Below are positions 1-12,185 of a DNA stretch of 64,000 nucleotides, one piece after another. The stretch lies in contig CAJJDP010000154.1 in NCBI GenBank assembly GCA_905182995.1, positions 73,947-137,946 of the forward strand, read 5' to 3'. Numbering within the stretch: the stretch's first letter is position 1; every line of letters starts with the position of its first letter. A program made the position numbers and the translations under genes. The notes under the pieces were generated by a model. The model searched no databases, had not been told where the DNA came from, and worked only from the letters and a program-made list of their open reading frames with translations. The DNA comes from Paramecium octaurelia (Eukaryota > Ciliophora > Oligohymenophorea > Peniculida > Parameciidae).

Positions 1-959
1 CATCCATAGTTAGGGAAGTGGCTACGAAATTGATCACCATCGAGAATCCAATCAATTAGCCAGTAGAATTTAAGAAGGACCAACTTATAGCTGAAACTGA
101 CAGTATCTCATTCAATCCTTAATAATTCGTAATCCCACCTAAATCTGAATTCGGTCTTGAAATAGCCTACAGACCTCTGGTGGTGCAAGACATTCAATCC
201 AAGATCACAATAAAATCTGTTCAATTGGGAGAGTTTGTCTATCCTCTGAAATTATAAGGATTGCAGTAGAATGTGTCAAGATCACTCTATTTCAAAGCTT
301 CTTTGGGCACTGAAATGGTCTTACCATTCAAGTTTATGAACTACACCAAGAAGCCTACCATGTACACATGTTATGCCACGAAATTGGGTCCAAATGGAAA
401 ACCACTTGCTGTGAACATAGACCCAAAGGCTAAAGGTGCACCAACCTAGACTACAGACTTTATTTGCGAATAGGTTCAATTCCAAGCACCATAATCTGAA
501 TCGTTTGATGGGGTGGAATGTCAGATCAGTGTGAAGTATGAGCCCAGCAGTCTCAATGAAAGCAGAGGTATCTTGGTTGTGCAATCCCCTGATGGTGGAG
601 GTAAAACAAATTATTTTATTTTTCAAAGAATATCAATGTCTGTTGATTGGATAAGGAATCACTCCCTAGCCGAAAGGACCATACAAATTATCGGGTGCCA
701 AACCACCTGCTATTGAATTTAAGAATCCCTTCTTTGAAGCTTAAGAGTTCACTTTGAGAATTGACAATCCTGCATTTACTTCTTCAGTCAAGTCCCCTAT
801 CAAAGTTGATGTAAGAAATCTAATTGAGTTTTTTAGGGTAAAAAAGTATTGAGCATAAACATCACCTACAAAGCAGTACCAAACACAAGCAACAATGGAA
901 GATTAATAATTTCCTGCGGAGATTTGCCACAATGGGTATTCTATCTTTAAGGAGAATGA
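1..959 (+). CDS. HYDIN/CFAP47-like axonemal protein, C-terminal part (5' end outside window)
   Basis: The reading frame is open from the left edge (first full codon at base 3) to a TGA at 957-959, reading TAA/TAG as Gln. Two introns are needed and visible: 601-628 (ends AAG) and 811-836 (ends TAG). The roughly 300 visible residues form repeated beta-rich Ig-like units of the ASH/MSP type, with phrases such as ITIENPINQPVEFKKDQL and VIPPKSEFGLEIAYRPLV. This organisation is known from HYDIN and CFAP47, large central-pair proteins of motile cilia. The choice between the two families is inference; no calponin-homology domain lies in the visible part. It converges on the surface-antigen gene, with 52 bases between the stops. 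Confidence 0.6.
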
Positions 960-1011
960 ATAATATTATTAATATTTAATATGTATTATGATAATTATGA
1001 ATTGAATGTCA

Positions 1012-4000
1012 TCAATAGACCATAATCAAGAACATAATAATCAATTCCAGATTCTAAGCAAAGTCATCCACCGTACTAGTTGGAGTCGACGTATTACTAG
1101 TTGAATTGGTACTGTTCGTAGTCTAATTGGGAGTTGTTGTATCTGTTGAGCCACTGCAGGATTGGCATCTGCTCTTGCTTGTACTCCAGGTGTAAGTGTA
1201 TTCAGACACAGTGAAACATTGTGATTGATCAAGAGTACCAAACTGAATTTCTGCGCATTTACCATCTACAAATGAACAGCCTCTTTTAGTAGATTAGTTC
1301 CAATCATAAAATGAACTGCATTTTCCATTTGACTTTTGATATGATTCGCAAGTATGAGCATAACATGAACTAGTAGATAGACCAGTTGCATATTTAAAAG
1401 CACAACGATCCTTGGCTGACAAACAGGCTTCTTGATCTTAATCAGCTTGGGTGCATGATTGCATGAGGGAACAGGATTGTCCATTCCATACACATATACC
1501 ATCAGTTCCACCAATACTACAGGCAATTTTGGTGTTATAGGTTGAACACATATCTTTGTTGATGCACTTGGACCCATCTGTAATACATGATGGCAATGAT
1601 TACTAACATAGTTGCAATGTGCTTCCAGTAGTGATACTACTACACATATACATCTAACAGGTTCCTAAGGTAGTATTCCAATTGCACTTGCCCTCTAATC
1701 CATAGGCAACGGTGCAAATTTCCTGCACTTTATATTCAGTACAACTAGACTTGGTTATGCATGCTGTTCCATCATAAGTGCAATTTGATAACTAAAGAGT
1801 ACATTGCTCATGAGATGAGCCAGCCAAATCTGGACAAGTTTGATTTCTACATGACCCAGTTTCACTCCAAACACAAACTCCTGTTGATGTGATCTGATCA
1901 TTTTTAATTAGCTTTCCTATTGAATCCATTTTACATGATGCTGAATTGACATATTAATTGCATTCCCCCAGACTGATACATCCATTCAATCCATCAGTTG
2001 TACAACCTTTGTTGGCACTTTGACATTCTTAATGAGTCAGATAGTAAGCATCAATGCACGAGGTAAATAACTTACAAATTGGAGGTTGGGTTGAATTCAA
2101 AGCAGGAACAGTCTTGATGCAATCACCATCAATTCCAGTGACACAACCACCATTTGTATTTGTTTCATTGCATAATGTAAGAGAAACACAACTCACTCCA
2201 TCAGTTGTACACAGGGGTGAGACCTACTTGCATTCTTGATCAGTTTTGAATTGTATAGATTTACATGAGGTGAATAAAAAGCATTAGGCTAACTTATCAA
2301 TCCATTTGCATGGTCCATCTAATCCTAAGACACACGATGATTAAGTGGTGAAATCACTGCAACTTTTGATTTTCATGCATTTCTAATTCTCTCCAATTGT
2401 GCATGAAGTATTTAATTTCTAACAGTCTCCATAAGTAGTACCACTATAATCTTAGCATTCTCCGATGTTTCTGCAATTACCTTTGTCCCAAATGCATTTA
2501 ACATTGTTATAACTCAAATTACAATCTTTCTCTTTGTTGATTACCTAGCACTCTTTCAAGGTACATTTATTACCTACCCAATAACATTATTCCTCTTTGA
2601 GTGACTTTGTGCATCCTGCTTCACTTGTGGCTGTTGAGCAGGTTCCTCTTTTGATACATTTAGTACCATCAGTAGTGCAAGTAGACATGGCTGTTTTGCA
2701 TTCTGAATCAGTTGTGAATTCATATTCTTCACACAGATGTCTCTTGCATTTGTTGGTGTCTTCAGCTGTACAAGTAGGTAGCCAACTAGAACATAATGAA
2801 GCAGTATTTTAATCAGGGGGAGCAGCAGAACAAGTTTTGATTTAGCATTTGGAATCATACCAGAAACAATCATTTCCACTTCCATCTCGTATACATGAAA
2901 GTTCAATAGAGATTTCAGGGCATTTACTAGGAATGGGAATGCAACCCAATAAATCTGATGAAACAGTGCAATTATTTAAGTAACTTTGACAAGCTTAATG
3001 AGTAGAATAATCAGTAGTTTTTGGAGCAGTGTTACAATTCAATTCTGTGCATGCAGATTCGAACCAAGTACATTATTTATTGTCTTTAGTGGTAAAACAT
3101 TGTTATTCAAATTTATAGTCACTACAACTAGCACTGACATCTTGACAACCTTGAATGACCTATTATTGTTAGTCATCTAATTTGACAGAGACTGTGCAAG
3201 TGGCATCGAAACTTTGACATTGCTAATGAGAAGTATTGGAAAGTGCAGCAACATTGCATTATCTGTATTGACATTTGCTTGTATTTGTGTTCCATAAGCA
3301 ATTTTTATTGTTATTGTCAACAACGCATTATGATGAACTTGTGTATAGGTCACAAGATTTTAAGGATGGACAATCTGGTTCTGAGATTCCTGTTTTCTCA
3401 ATTTCTTAACAATTGAAATCGATGCAATTCAAAGTAGATGGATTCCACCAACATCTTTGGTTAGCAGAATTAAACTTGCATTGAATTTATGTCAAATAAC
3501 TACTACAATTTTATAATTTAGTGATGCAACCACCTTTATTGGTAATTGTACACTTATTACTGATATTTTCACATTGACTGTGAGTTGTGAAGCTGCTGGA
3601 CAAAAGATGACAAGCCATCTTAAGACATTTATTGTCTACTACAATGCATTCGCCTTCTTGAGACCATAGACAGGAACTTGCAGTCTATTCCGAACATGTT
3701 AACTTCATTTCAACACAAGTATTAAATGAGGAATTGATAGTACATGTTGGCAACCAATCTTAGCAATCTGCATGAGATGTTTTCATTGTATCTACATTTG
3801 AACACGTCTTGTCTTTGCATCCAGTGGTTGAGTCATTTGTACATGTGCTTTTCAACTTTCGACAATCATCAAGAGTGTAAGTAAATGTCTCACCCAAAAA
3901 GATTTGGTTACACGAAATTGTATTGGTGATTTCTATGCATGAGGCACCTGCATTCGTTTATTAATTCTATATGCATCTACCCCTGGATGAATGGTAACAA

Positions 4001-7000
4001 TCACTCAAATTAGTATATTGACTGCAGTCGGCCTTAATGTTTGTACAAGCATTCATGGCTCTATTGACACTGCAATAATTATTTGAGAATTTTAGACATT
4101 TTTCATAGGTTAAACTCGAAGTAGCATCAGTCTTCAATTGACAATTCATCTCTGAAGCTATGGCTATAGGTTTGCATACAGAACCCGTCCAAATACAATA
4201 ATGATCATTCTTTGAGTAATAGCAACTGTCACTTGAGGCAGCACTGCATGTATTAGCCATACTAGCACAACCAGTTCCTGTTCTATTCACAGTACAAGAG
4301 TTATCATATTCTTGGCAAGCATCAAAGGAGATTGTACCACCAGCATAATTTGTGCAGAGCCCACTAGCACATGTTTTAGTTGTACCTGATACAACCATAA
4401 TACAAAAGTCTCTTTAACTAGAACAATCACTATTTACTGTGGGATTCAGAATAGAACCACAATCAACATGAGTGTAAAGACATGAAGTTCCTTTTACTAC
4501 ACAATCTCCTTCTTTAGAATATTTGCATTAAGACAGATCTGGAGTGTAATCAGAACAGTAGTCCTTTTTTGTAATACATCTTGTTGAAGCACTATTCAAT
4601 GTACATCCTGTGATCATCTCACAACTGACTTTTGTTGTGTATTGATAGTCGGTGCATATTTTGTTGATGCATCCTGTTGAGAAATTATTCACCTTACATC
4701 TTTGCAACACAGCACTGCAATTAGCATCATTATATGTTGTCAATCGAATGTCACTGCAGTTTATCTATTGGAGTTCTTGGCATTAATCTTAGAGCCAAAT
4801 ACACTAGACTTAGTTGATTGTCGAGTGACATTGATATTCATACTTGTATTCTATGCAATTGCTCAATTTATTCACACATCCTTGCTGATTCACCTTGCTC
4901 AACACTGTGCATTGAGAATTCAACTATTGACATTTCTCATATGTATCATAATTGCTAGTGTCTGTTGAATCACTACATCCAGATTCTCTACATTGCAATC
5001 CTGTCCAAATACACTAGCCTCCTGTCTGATTTAACTTACATTATTCTGCAATAGTATATTGAGAACACCTTTAAATGTTGATACATCCATTTGAACTACT
5101 ATTTACTGTGCATTAATTGTAAAGACTATAGCAATCTGAGTGAGTACTACCAACCAGATTCGAGCATATCTTTTCTTTGCATTGTCCTCCTGTCCAAATA
5201 CAATCATTTTGAGTTGACACAAAACAATTGTTAATACTCAACACACCACATGAAGAAGGTTTGGCTATGCATCCATTACTAGAGTTGTTCAACACGCAAT
5301 TATTCATATATTGACTGCAATTTGTCTAATTGAAGGCTGTTAAGTAATTTGGAGATCCAACTACATTGGCAGTTTCACAAGATTACTGAACACATTTGTT
5401 AATATTCCAAATACAAATAGGTGATGTTCCATATTCACAATTCTATTGTAGTTGTCTATCACTACAATTAGATGTGAGATTCATGCATCCACTTTGATTA
5501 TTATTTACTATGCAATCAGATTTAAACTACTAACAACCTCCTGTTGTTGTAATTGAACTATCAGCCATACTACATTGTCTATCAACACAGGCAGAATTCT
5601 TCCATGCACAATGACCCCCTGATTAAGTTTAATAGCAGGACGTTTCACTTGTGTATGCCTAACATGTGAGCATTTTATTCATGCAACCAAATCCAGAATT
5701 ATCTACGATACAGCCTACCATGTATGCTTCACACTCAGTGTGAGTCCTAAATGATTTGGATGCAAAAACACACTACCTAGTGAAACAAGTATTTTTCCAA
5801 ACACAATTATTTTTAAACGAATCTGTTGAGCATTGATCTTGTTGAGTGATGTTTTCGCATATTCTATCTACACATCCAGCAGATGCTGCAACATTGAATG
5901 TGCATTCACTTGAAAAGGCTTCACATTCTGCTTGTGAAGTGGCTGTTGTGTTGTTAGAACATGTTTTTAATAGACATTGCGAACCACTCCAATAGCATTT
6001 AGTACCATCAGTCATATCAATGCACCCTGTTTCATTATTGGTGCTGGAACAAGAAAGTTGTTCGATGCATCCATTCGTAGTAGTAATACAATTCTTACCA
6101 ATTTTCTTACATTACTCATTAGTAGTAAAAGAAGCAGGTGCTTTAGAGCAAACCGACTCATAGCAACTATTATCTAACCAAATACATGGTTATCCAGATT
6201 GATTTCTAACACAAGCAGCCTCAATTTTTGCATTCGAACATTCCGTGATTTTTGTACATCCTCCATTCTCTTTTGTTGTACAACCAATCAAGAACTAATA
6301 GCATTGTTAGTCAGTTTTATATGTAAGAGGTGCATTTGAACATGTCAGTGTAAGACATTTATTATCAGACCATACACATTGCTGTGTTTACGACTTATTC
6401 CACTTACACTATGATATCAATTTTTAATTCTCACAAGTGTCTCCACTATCTATGCAACCTCCTTGTTCTCCAACTGTGCATTTTGATAAATTCTTTCTAC
6501 ATTCACTATCAGATTATAATGCTAATGGTAATTAACTACATTCTGTGAAATCTTGGCATTTATCTGCATTCCAATAACAAAGTAAACCCTTTTAGTTTTT
6601 AAAGCATGCTGTTTCAGTTTTGTAATCAGCACAATTTCCTGAATCTATACAATGTGACCCATCACTCGAACAATATTATGAGACATACTAACATTCTGTG
6701 TACTTTGTATAGTAATATGCACTACAACCTGCAAATTACTAGCATTATTTATCTATCCATGCACAACCAATAGTCGATTGACATACAGAATCTCCTAATG
6801 GACTACAATAAGTGACAATTTAAGTAACAACCCCAGGTGGAGTGGGATTGGTGACACATTTGTCGGAATCCCAGAGACATGTGTTTTTAGGATTTTAGCA
6901 ATCAGGTTGTGAGAGTATTTGCTCACATTTGCACTTGGTATTGGATATTGTGGAGGCTTCTAGTAAGAGTAATAAGTTAAAGATAATTGCTAGTTTAATT

Positions 7001-7005
7001 TTCAT
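1012..7005 (-). CDS. Paramecium-type cysteine-repeat surface antigen (immobilization-antigen family), complete
   Basis: One uninterrupted frame of 1998 codons runs from ATG at 7005 to TGA at 1012-1014; I translated long stretches at both ends and met no other TGA. The N terminus is a signal peptide (MKIKLAIIFNLLLLLEAST). Almost all of the 1997 residues are then cysteine repeats with C-x-W-x(4,6)-C cores, such as CIWTGSQC and CVWKNTC. This matches the PSA repeats of ciliate immobilization antigens. The C terminus has a Thr/Ser/Asn-rich linker and a short hydrophobic tail (LELIIMFLIMVY), as in GPI-anchored members. It is intronless, as is usual in the family, and shorter than classical antigens of about 2500 residues or more. 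The start lies only 10 bases from the stop of the upstream gene, so little 5' noncoding space exists. Which serotype it is, if any, cannot be told. Confidence 0.9.
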
Positions 7006-7015
7006 TTATTTATAA

Positions 7016-7443
7016 TCAAACAAATCCCAATTCTTTTTCTGAATCTTAAACTCTGTTCTCAAGTACAATAGTATTTTATTGCAATTTGATTCTATCTAAA
7101 TTGATCTGATCCACTTATTGTTTCAAGAATTAGTGTTATTCTAATTGTAATGCATTCTGCTCATGAAACTCCTGCATCAACCTTTGATAATCCTCATTCA
7201 AGTATTTATTCGAGTCATCAAATGAATCTGTTGTAATTTACGATAACTCGATCAGATTGTTGCGCAATTGTTCCTTCTCCTTCTTTGCCAAATCTAACTC
7301 ATCCATCAATTGCTGCAACAATTACTACAACTAATAACCCAATTTACATCCAGTCTTTGCAAGTGACTCTTCACTGGCATCCTCATGGCAAACTCCTCCT
7401 GATCATATTGTCCCTAATCCTAAAAGTCATTGTTATAAGCCAT
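7016..7443 (-). CDS. Small coiled-coil protein, unassigned
   Basis: ATG at 7443 to TGA at 7016-7018 with one 23-nt GTAAAT...TAG intron early in the gene. Without removing the intron the frame meets a TGA just beyond it; with removal it yields 134 residues. The start is acidic and Gln-rich (MAYNNDFQDQGQYDQEEF). The remainder is a heptad-like coiled coil rich in Leu, Glu and Gln. No signal peptide or membrane segment is present. It is divergent from the gene at 7518 (74 bases between starts), and its stop is 10 bases upstream of the surface-antigen ATG. I do not recognise the family; such short coiled-coil proteins are often cytoskeletal or ciliary. Confidence 0.75.
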
Positions 7444-7517
7444 ATTATTATATTAATATTAAAAACACATAATCTCTTCAAATTATCCTGCCCTTTTTCA
7501 GCACTCTCTCCCTAACC

Positions 7518-8546
7518 ATGTATAGTGTCATTCCAGTGGAAATACCCACTTCAAGAAGGGGGCGAAATCCCAAAAAATCTAGATTTAATTAATTTTATAT
7601 GAAAACCACCAACGAACCATCCCTATTAAAATATCGAGTATTCCATTCTATTAACAATCCCCTTCTAGATTATCGAGCAAAAGAACAAGAAAATAGTGTT
7701 GGAGGCTGAAGAAGACCAATTCACCCAGTTCGCCAATGCTCTCTCTATCATTCAAAAATTTCATGATGACATCAAGGCCCAATTCCACGCCAGCTCTCAA
7801 CCTCAAAGGAGAACCAAGAACGTGGTCTCCGTCTAAGCCATCAATTCAGATTCAGAAAAATCCAACAATTAGTCGTTTGCAAATGCCAATCCAGATATCA
7901 AAGAAGATCAGGACTTTCGCAGGTATCAAGTTGAGTTATCATCATCCAGACGCATACCTCACTTCTTTTTGTCTCGATTTAAGAAATGGGCTAAGATGAT
8001 GGAGCAAGATGCAGCCTACAAGTACCTTCAGAATGTATAAGAATCAAAGGTTATTTAAACAAATTATTATAAAGACATCAAAATAACAGCGATTCGAGTT
8101 GGGAGATCTGCAACGATGCTTCCAAGTCCAAGTCAACGAACCGAAGGAATCCAAATTATGCAAGAATCTCCTCAAGGACCTATTCATTTCCTTCCTACAG
8201 AACGAGGCCACGCTGCAGATCATTCATTACAACAAAATCAGTTCAATCGAATAAAAAGTACAATATGGAATTCATTCTATCTTAGCACAAATACATATCA
8301 GAAATTAAAAACATGATATAAGAAATGTATGAACTTAAACCATTTGATTCATACTTGTCCTCTGAGAAGATCAAGGGAAAGAGGAATGCCAACAACAACA
8401 ACAATCAGTCTCCCATCAAAGAAAAATAGGAAGACTTGAGAGAAGAGTTCCAAATCCCAGAAATGCACGAAAAGTACTCCAATGAGAGTTTTAAGAAATA
8501 CGGCAACGCACCATCCCTAGTAAAAATGAACAGTTTTTAGTAGTGA
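7518..8546 (+). CDS. Conserved-looking hypothetical protein with three introns
   Basis: ATG at 7518, TGA at 8544-8546. Introns inferred at 7638-7668 (31 nt), about 8050-8074 and 8247-8274 (about 28 nt) bring three open stretches into one 314-codon frame. The second intron is uncertain because alternative acceptors at AAG or CAG keep the same frame. The product has a basic N terminus (RRGRNPKKSRF), a stretch ending in FKKWAKMMEQDAAYKYLQ, and an Asn-rich loop near the C terminus. No catalytic motif, signal peptide or membrane helix is visible, and no family is recognised. It is head-to-head with the small coiled-coil gene at 7016-7443. Confidence 0.7.
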
Positions 8547-8728
8547 TTCTTATTAATTTATTCAAAAGTTCTGATTTCATTTATATTGATTACTATTCAA
8601 ATAATTAAATGGGGTACGAGTGTTCAAACCTCATTCAAACTCATGTATTTAATTTCCATATATATATTTATTAACTTATACATACATATATATATATTGT
8701 CATATTTATTTACATATATATATTTATA

Positions 8729-9422
8729 ATGTTAAAAAAACAAAAATAATTAATCGAAAACCCTGTCAATGACTTGAGTGTTTGTCCAACCAACAAACTC
8801 ACCCTTTCCTCTCTCGATAAACCCCTCTTCCCCACTCCTTGGAGGAGTTATCAACATTACAACATTCAAACACCCACCATCCTAATTAATCAAACTGACA
8901 GAGTCTAAGAAATGTCCTTTCAAATCGATAAACTCAAACCTCGCTATAGCAGATCATTAACAAAAAATAGAAAGCAATATCTAGAGGACACTGTGTTTAA
9001 TGCTTACGATCCCAAGCCCATGGAAAAATAAATTTTAAATGGCAGTCGTCTTAAGTTTAATGGAGACTTGAGTATGAACCTCTATTAGGAAGAACCTAAA
9101 CAATAATTGCTCCTTCCTCTTATGTTAAATTTATTTGTTTTACATTCTTTTTAGAACAGAATCTGTCAAGGTTGGTTCAATCACTATTAGTAAAGATGTG
9201 GCTCTACCCAAATATCTTGATCCTCCCAAAAGTAAAAGGGTCGGCTTTAAAAAACTACCAGAATACTCTATTCGCAGATTCAGCCATGTTGATGATTTGG
9301 TCGAACGAGTCAGATTGCAATAGGTTGATATCCTTAAGAAGTATCAAGCCAAGTCCTTCTCGAAGGACATACAGAATAAACTCAAGGATGAGCTATTTAT
9401 CATACTTAAATAATTTGAATGA
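8729..9422 (+). CDS. Hypothetical protein, one intron
   Basis: ATG at 8729 and TGA at 9420-9422, with a 31-nt GTTAAA...TTTAG intron at 9124-9154; removing it gives 220 residues in one frame. The protein is basic and shows no membrane segment. It contains a Lys/Arg-rich central part (KLKPRYSRSLTKNRKQYLED) and a C-terminal helical segment. The DNA just upstream (8657-8728) is almost pure A/T with runs of alternating TA, the only promoter-like space before it. No family is recognised. The gene at 9454 follows on the same strand after 31 bases. Confidence 0.7.
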
Positions 9423-9453
9423 TTAATATAAATATATTAATATCATAATAATA

Positions 9454-9756
9454 ATGGCAACAACCCAATAAGAATTGCTCCAATAACTCTATGATCTAAG
9501 AAACGAATTCAACGAGCAATTAAAGAAGGTCCAAGCTGCTCCAGAAGTAAGATAAATAATTAATTGCAAGAATCAAGGAGAAATAGTAACATTGCAAGAT
9601 CAAAATAGAAGATATGCCTATAGAATAGGTCACCTTACAAAGGCCGTTGATGAATTGATTCAATCAGAAGTAACATCTTAATCATAATTCTAGAATCAAT
9701 TACAAGCAGAAAATGCCTAATTAAAAGCCAGAATTGCTGAGTTAGAGAAGAAATGA
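9454..9756 (+). CDS. Very small coiled-coil protein (84 aa)
   Basis: ATG at 9454, TGA at 9754-9756. Two introns of 24 nt each are inferred at 9547-9570 and 9670-9693 from GTAA starts and AG ends. Both are multiples of three without an in-frame TGA, so the unspliced RNA would also read through; the spliced product is a cleaner coiled coil. The spliced protein is 84 residues: a helical N terminus (MATTQQELLQQLYDLRNEF), a central DQNRRYAYRIGHLTKAVDE segment and a Leu/Glu heptad C terminus. I do not recognise the family, although the Arg/Tyr-rich centre looks conserved. Confidence 0.65.
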
Positions 9757-10345
9757 ATAACATCAAATATATATTTTAAAATAGATCTTTTATTTTAAGG
9801 AAATACACTAGGACTTCCCCTTTTCGCTTCATTGTTAATCACTCAAAAGATTGATTAAAAAATTCTGATTTAATCCAACTTGTATTTAATTGCAAAAACG
9901 TAGTCAATTTAGGATTTAGTTTCTTTATATTTTTCAAATTGTAATTAATTCTAATTCTAAGTATCATTGTATGCTGACATTTTTTATCTCGGATAATTGA
10001 TACTAATTGATAAAAAAGATAATTAAATAATTTATTTAAAGCAATAAATGAATTTTAATATCTCTTACCCATAGTATATTGAATTTCATTTTTGGATTTA
10101 AGTGAATCAAAATCTTAAAAACAATTATTTTTTTGAAATATAAAAGCCATAAAATCATGATTTGTACAAAGAAAAACCTAATTTTTCGAGACTCTTTTTA
10201 AGTTCAGCTACTGTCTGATTGTATCAAAATATCAAATGTAAAAAGGGATTCCTACTAATTTTAGGCCAAGAAAATGATGTAATACACCCTGCTACTGCTT
10301 GAGAACTCTTTCATAGATTGGAAGATATCTAAAAACTAAAAAAAA
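9757..10345. other. Intergenic, no gene seen
   Basis: About 590 bases of A/T-rich sequence between the small coiled-coil gene and the kinase at 10346. All frames contain several TGA codons and no intron arrangement gave a convincing protein. It presumably holds the 3' end of one gene and the promoter of the kinase. Confidence 0.5.
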
Positions 10346-11395
10346 ATGGAAGGTTTTAGCATATTAGTGAATGGGAAATGGGAATACTTCGAGATGGAGA
10401 AGACCCATTTGGAATTTTTTAAATAGTTTTTGGATGCAAAGATCTCCTACTAGAACATTCATAACTTATATAAGATGATATCATTTTGCGGGAGAGGCAC
10501 AAATGGACATGTAAATATCGTTTTTCTAACTATAGGTATTTAAATATCAGAATCGTATAAGCGGTGAATACGTAGCTTGTAAATCACTGAAGATTGGGTG
10601 GAAAAACACACAATAAGTAAGTAGTAACTGAACACAATTAGATATTTTTGCGGGAAGTCAAGAAATTATAGATATTAAAACACCCCAGCATCGTGAAAAT
10701 AAAGGAATTTTATGTGGAAACTAAACATTGTTACATAGTGATGGAATTTTTGGAAGGGAAATCCCTTAGAGAATTGTAGGGGCAGAAAAGACTCAATGAG
10801 GAGGAAATCATTCTAATTTTAAAAGTAAATAATAATTATATTTCAGTAAATATTACATTGTATTCACTATATCCACAAGGAGGGATATGTGTATAGAGAT
10901 ATAAAATAAGACAACGTGTTATTCGCTGAATAGGGAAATTTGAAGAGTATGAGGTTGATTGATTTTGGATTGGCCATAACTTTGAATGACCTCAAAGCTC
11001 AAGGAAATCGTATCTGTGGGACTCCTGGATACTTGGCTCCTGAAGTGCTTAAGTAGGATAAGAATTTGGATTATAAGATTGACATGTTCAGTTTGGGTGT
11101 GATGTTGTGGGAGATGTAAGACTGGGATTTACTTATGATTAGGATCCACAATAAGAGATTTTTCGAAGGGTGTGATTTAAGCATTCAAGAGAGAATGAAC
11201 AGAGAATATATATTTTCGGAAGAGTTTACTAAAAATATAGAGAATGAAATTTTGAGACATTTGGTAGAGAAGATGATACATCACAATCCAGATGAGAGGA
11301 TCACGGCAATGGAGGCATTGAATTATTTGGATTGTAGTTTGATGAATAGGTGTGAGAATGTGAAGGAAATTGACAATAATATAAGTACAGATTGA
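10346..11395 (+). CDS. Ser/Thr protein kinase with YRD catalytic loop
   Basis: Four tiny introns (10511-10535, 10617-10641, 10825-10846, 11116-11142) join five exons into a 316-residue kinase. Seen in order: a Gly-rich loop (GRGTNGHVF), the ATP-binding Lys (VACKSLK), a Glu in helix C (LREVKKL), the catalytic loop YRDIKQDNVL, DFG in LIDFGLA, an activation segment ending GTPGYLAPEVL, and DMFSLGVMLWEM. All phosphotransfer residues are present, but the usual His of HRD is Tyr. The last intron is 27 nt, without an in-frame TGA; splicing it aligns WEM with the downstream sequence as in typical kinases. There is little beyond the catalytic domain. The subfamily is unclear; it resembles CAMK or unique ciliate kinases. 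Confidence 0.88.
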
Positions 11396-11466
11396 GAAAA
11401 GGGGGAGGAGAGATATAGACTGATTATATATTTTATTATATATTTATATATGTGTATATTTTGGTC

Positions 11467-12157
11467 TCATTCTTTGATTTGATACTTTTTTCTGATTTCA
11501 AAGTATTTCCTGTAGTTTTGATCTCTTGATCTTGAGACAACGATGTCTTTGGCCAATAGATAAGAGTAGAACATCTGAGTGAGGGGCATTCCTTGACGAG
11601 CCAATCTAAAAAGGATGCAATAAATAATAAACTTGTCATTGTTGTAACCAGTGTTGATGAGTCCACTTCCTTCTGAGTTCTTGCCTGCAGTCAATAAGTA
11701 ATATTCTCTTTTTTGGATTTGGTCTAAGCAGGATAGAGTGAATTGATACTTGATTCCAATTTGTATTTGTACAATGTTCCAATTACTCCAAGTCCGAGCA
11801 TTGTTGTGATGATTCTGCCTTTGGGTTGTCTGATTCTGTAGGTCTTCCAATAGATGTAACCGAAAGGGTTCTTGATGAATCTGAAAAAGTTTTTGAAGAA
11901 TCTCCTTTTATTGCCTCTGTCAATGAATTTTTTTTGCATCTAATTGTTAATGAGGAGAATACTCTGAATTTCTCCATTTCCCAATCGTATGCCTTTCCCA
12001 TGGATCTCCAAATCATTTCCAATCGCTCTCTTTTATTTGGAGCATGATAATAGAGGTAATGTTATCCGAAGGTTCTCATCTTCACATCTGCATCGCCTGT
12101 GGATTGATCTCTGATCCAGATATAATCCTATTACATCTTCTCTTGGGAATTGGCCAT
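11467..12157 (-). CDS. Hypothetical protein with one hydrophobic helix
   Basis: ATG at 12157, TGA at 11467-11469, introns at 11940-11962 (23 nt) and 11724-11749 (26 nt). The three exons join to 213 residues with no other TGA. The N-terminal part is charged (MANSQEKMQQDYIWIRDQ). Residues from about 110 contain a basic stretch followed by a single hydrophobic helix (TTMLGLGVIGTLYKYKLES). The C-terminal third is soluble, with a conserved-looking SGLINTGYNNDKFIIY. The basic stretch plus single helix could suit a mitochondrial or ER membrane protein, but that is inference. It converges on the kinase with 71 bases between stops. Confidence 0.75.
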
Positions 12158-12185
12158 TTTAAATCTTATTTTTATTATTTAATTA

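Noticed and set aside
1041-2906. Minus-strand frames in other phases rich in Val, Leu and Gln
   Set aside because: They are out of phase with the ATG 7005 frame, which is continuous to the TGA at 1012-1014.
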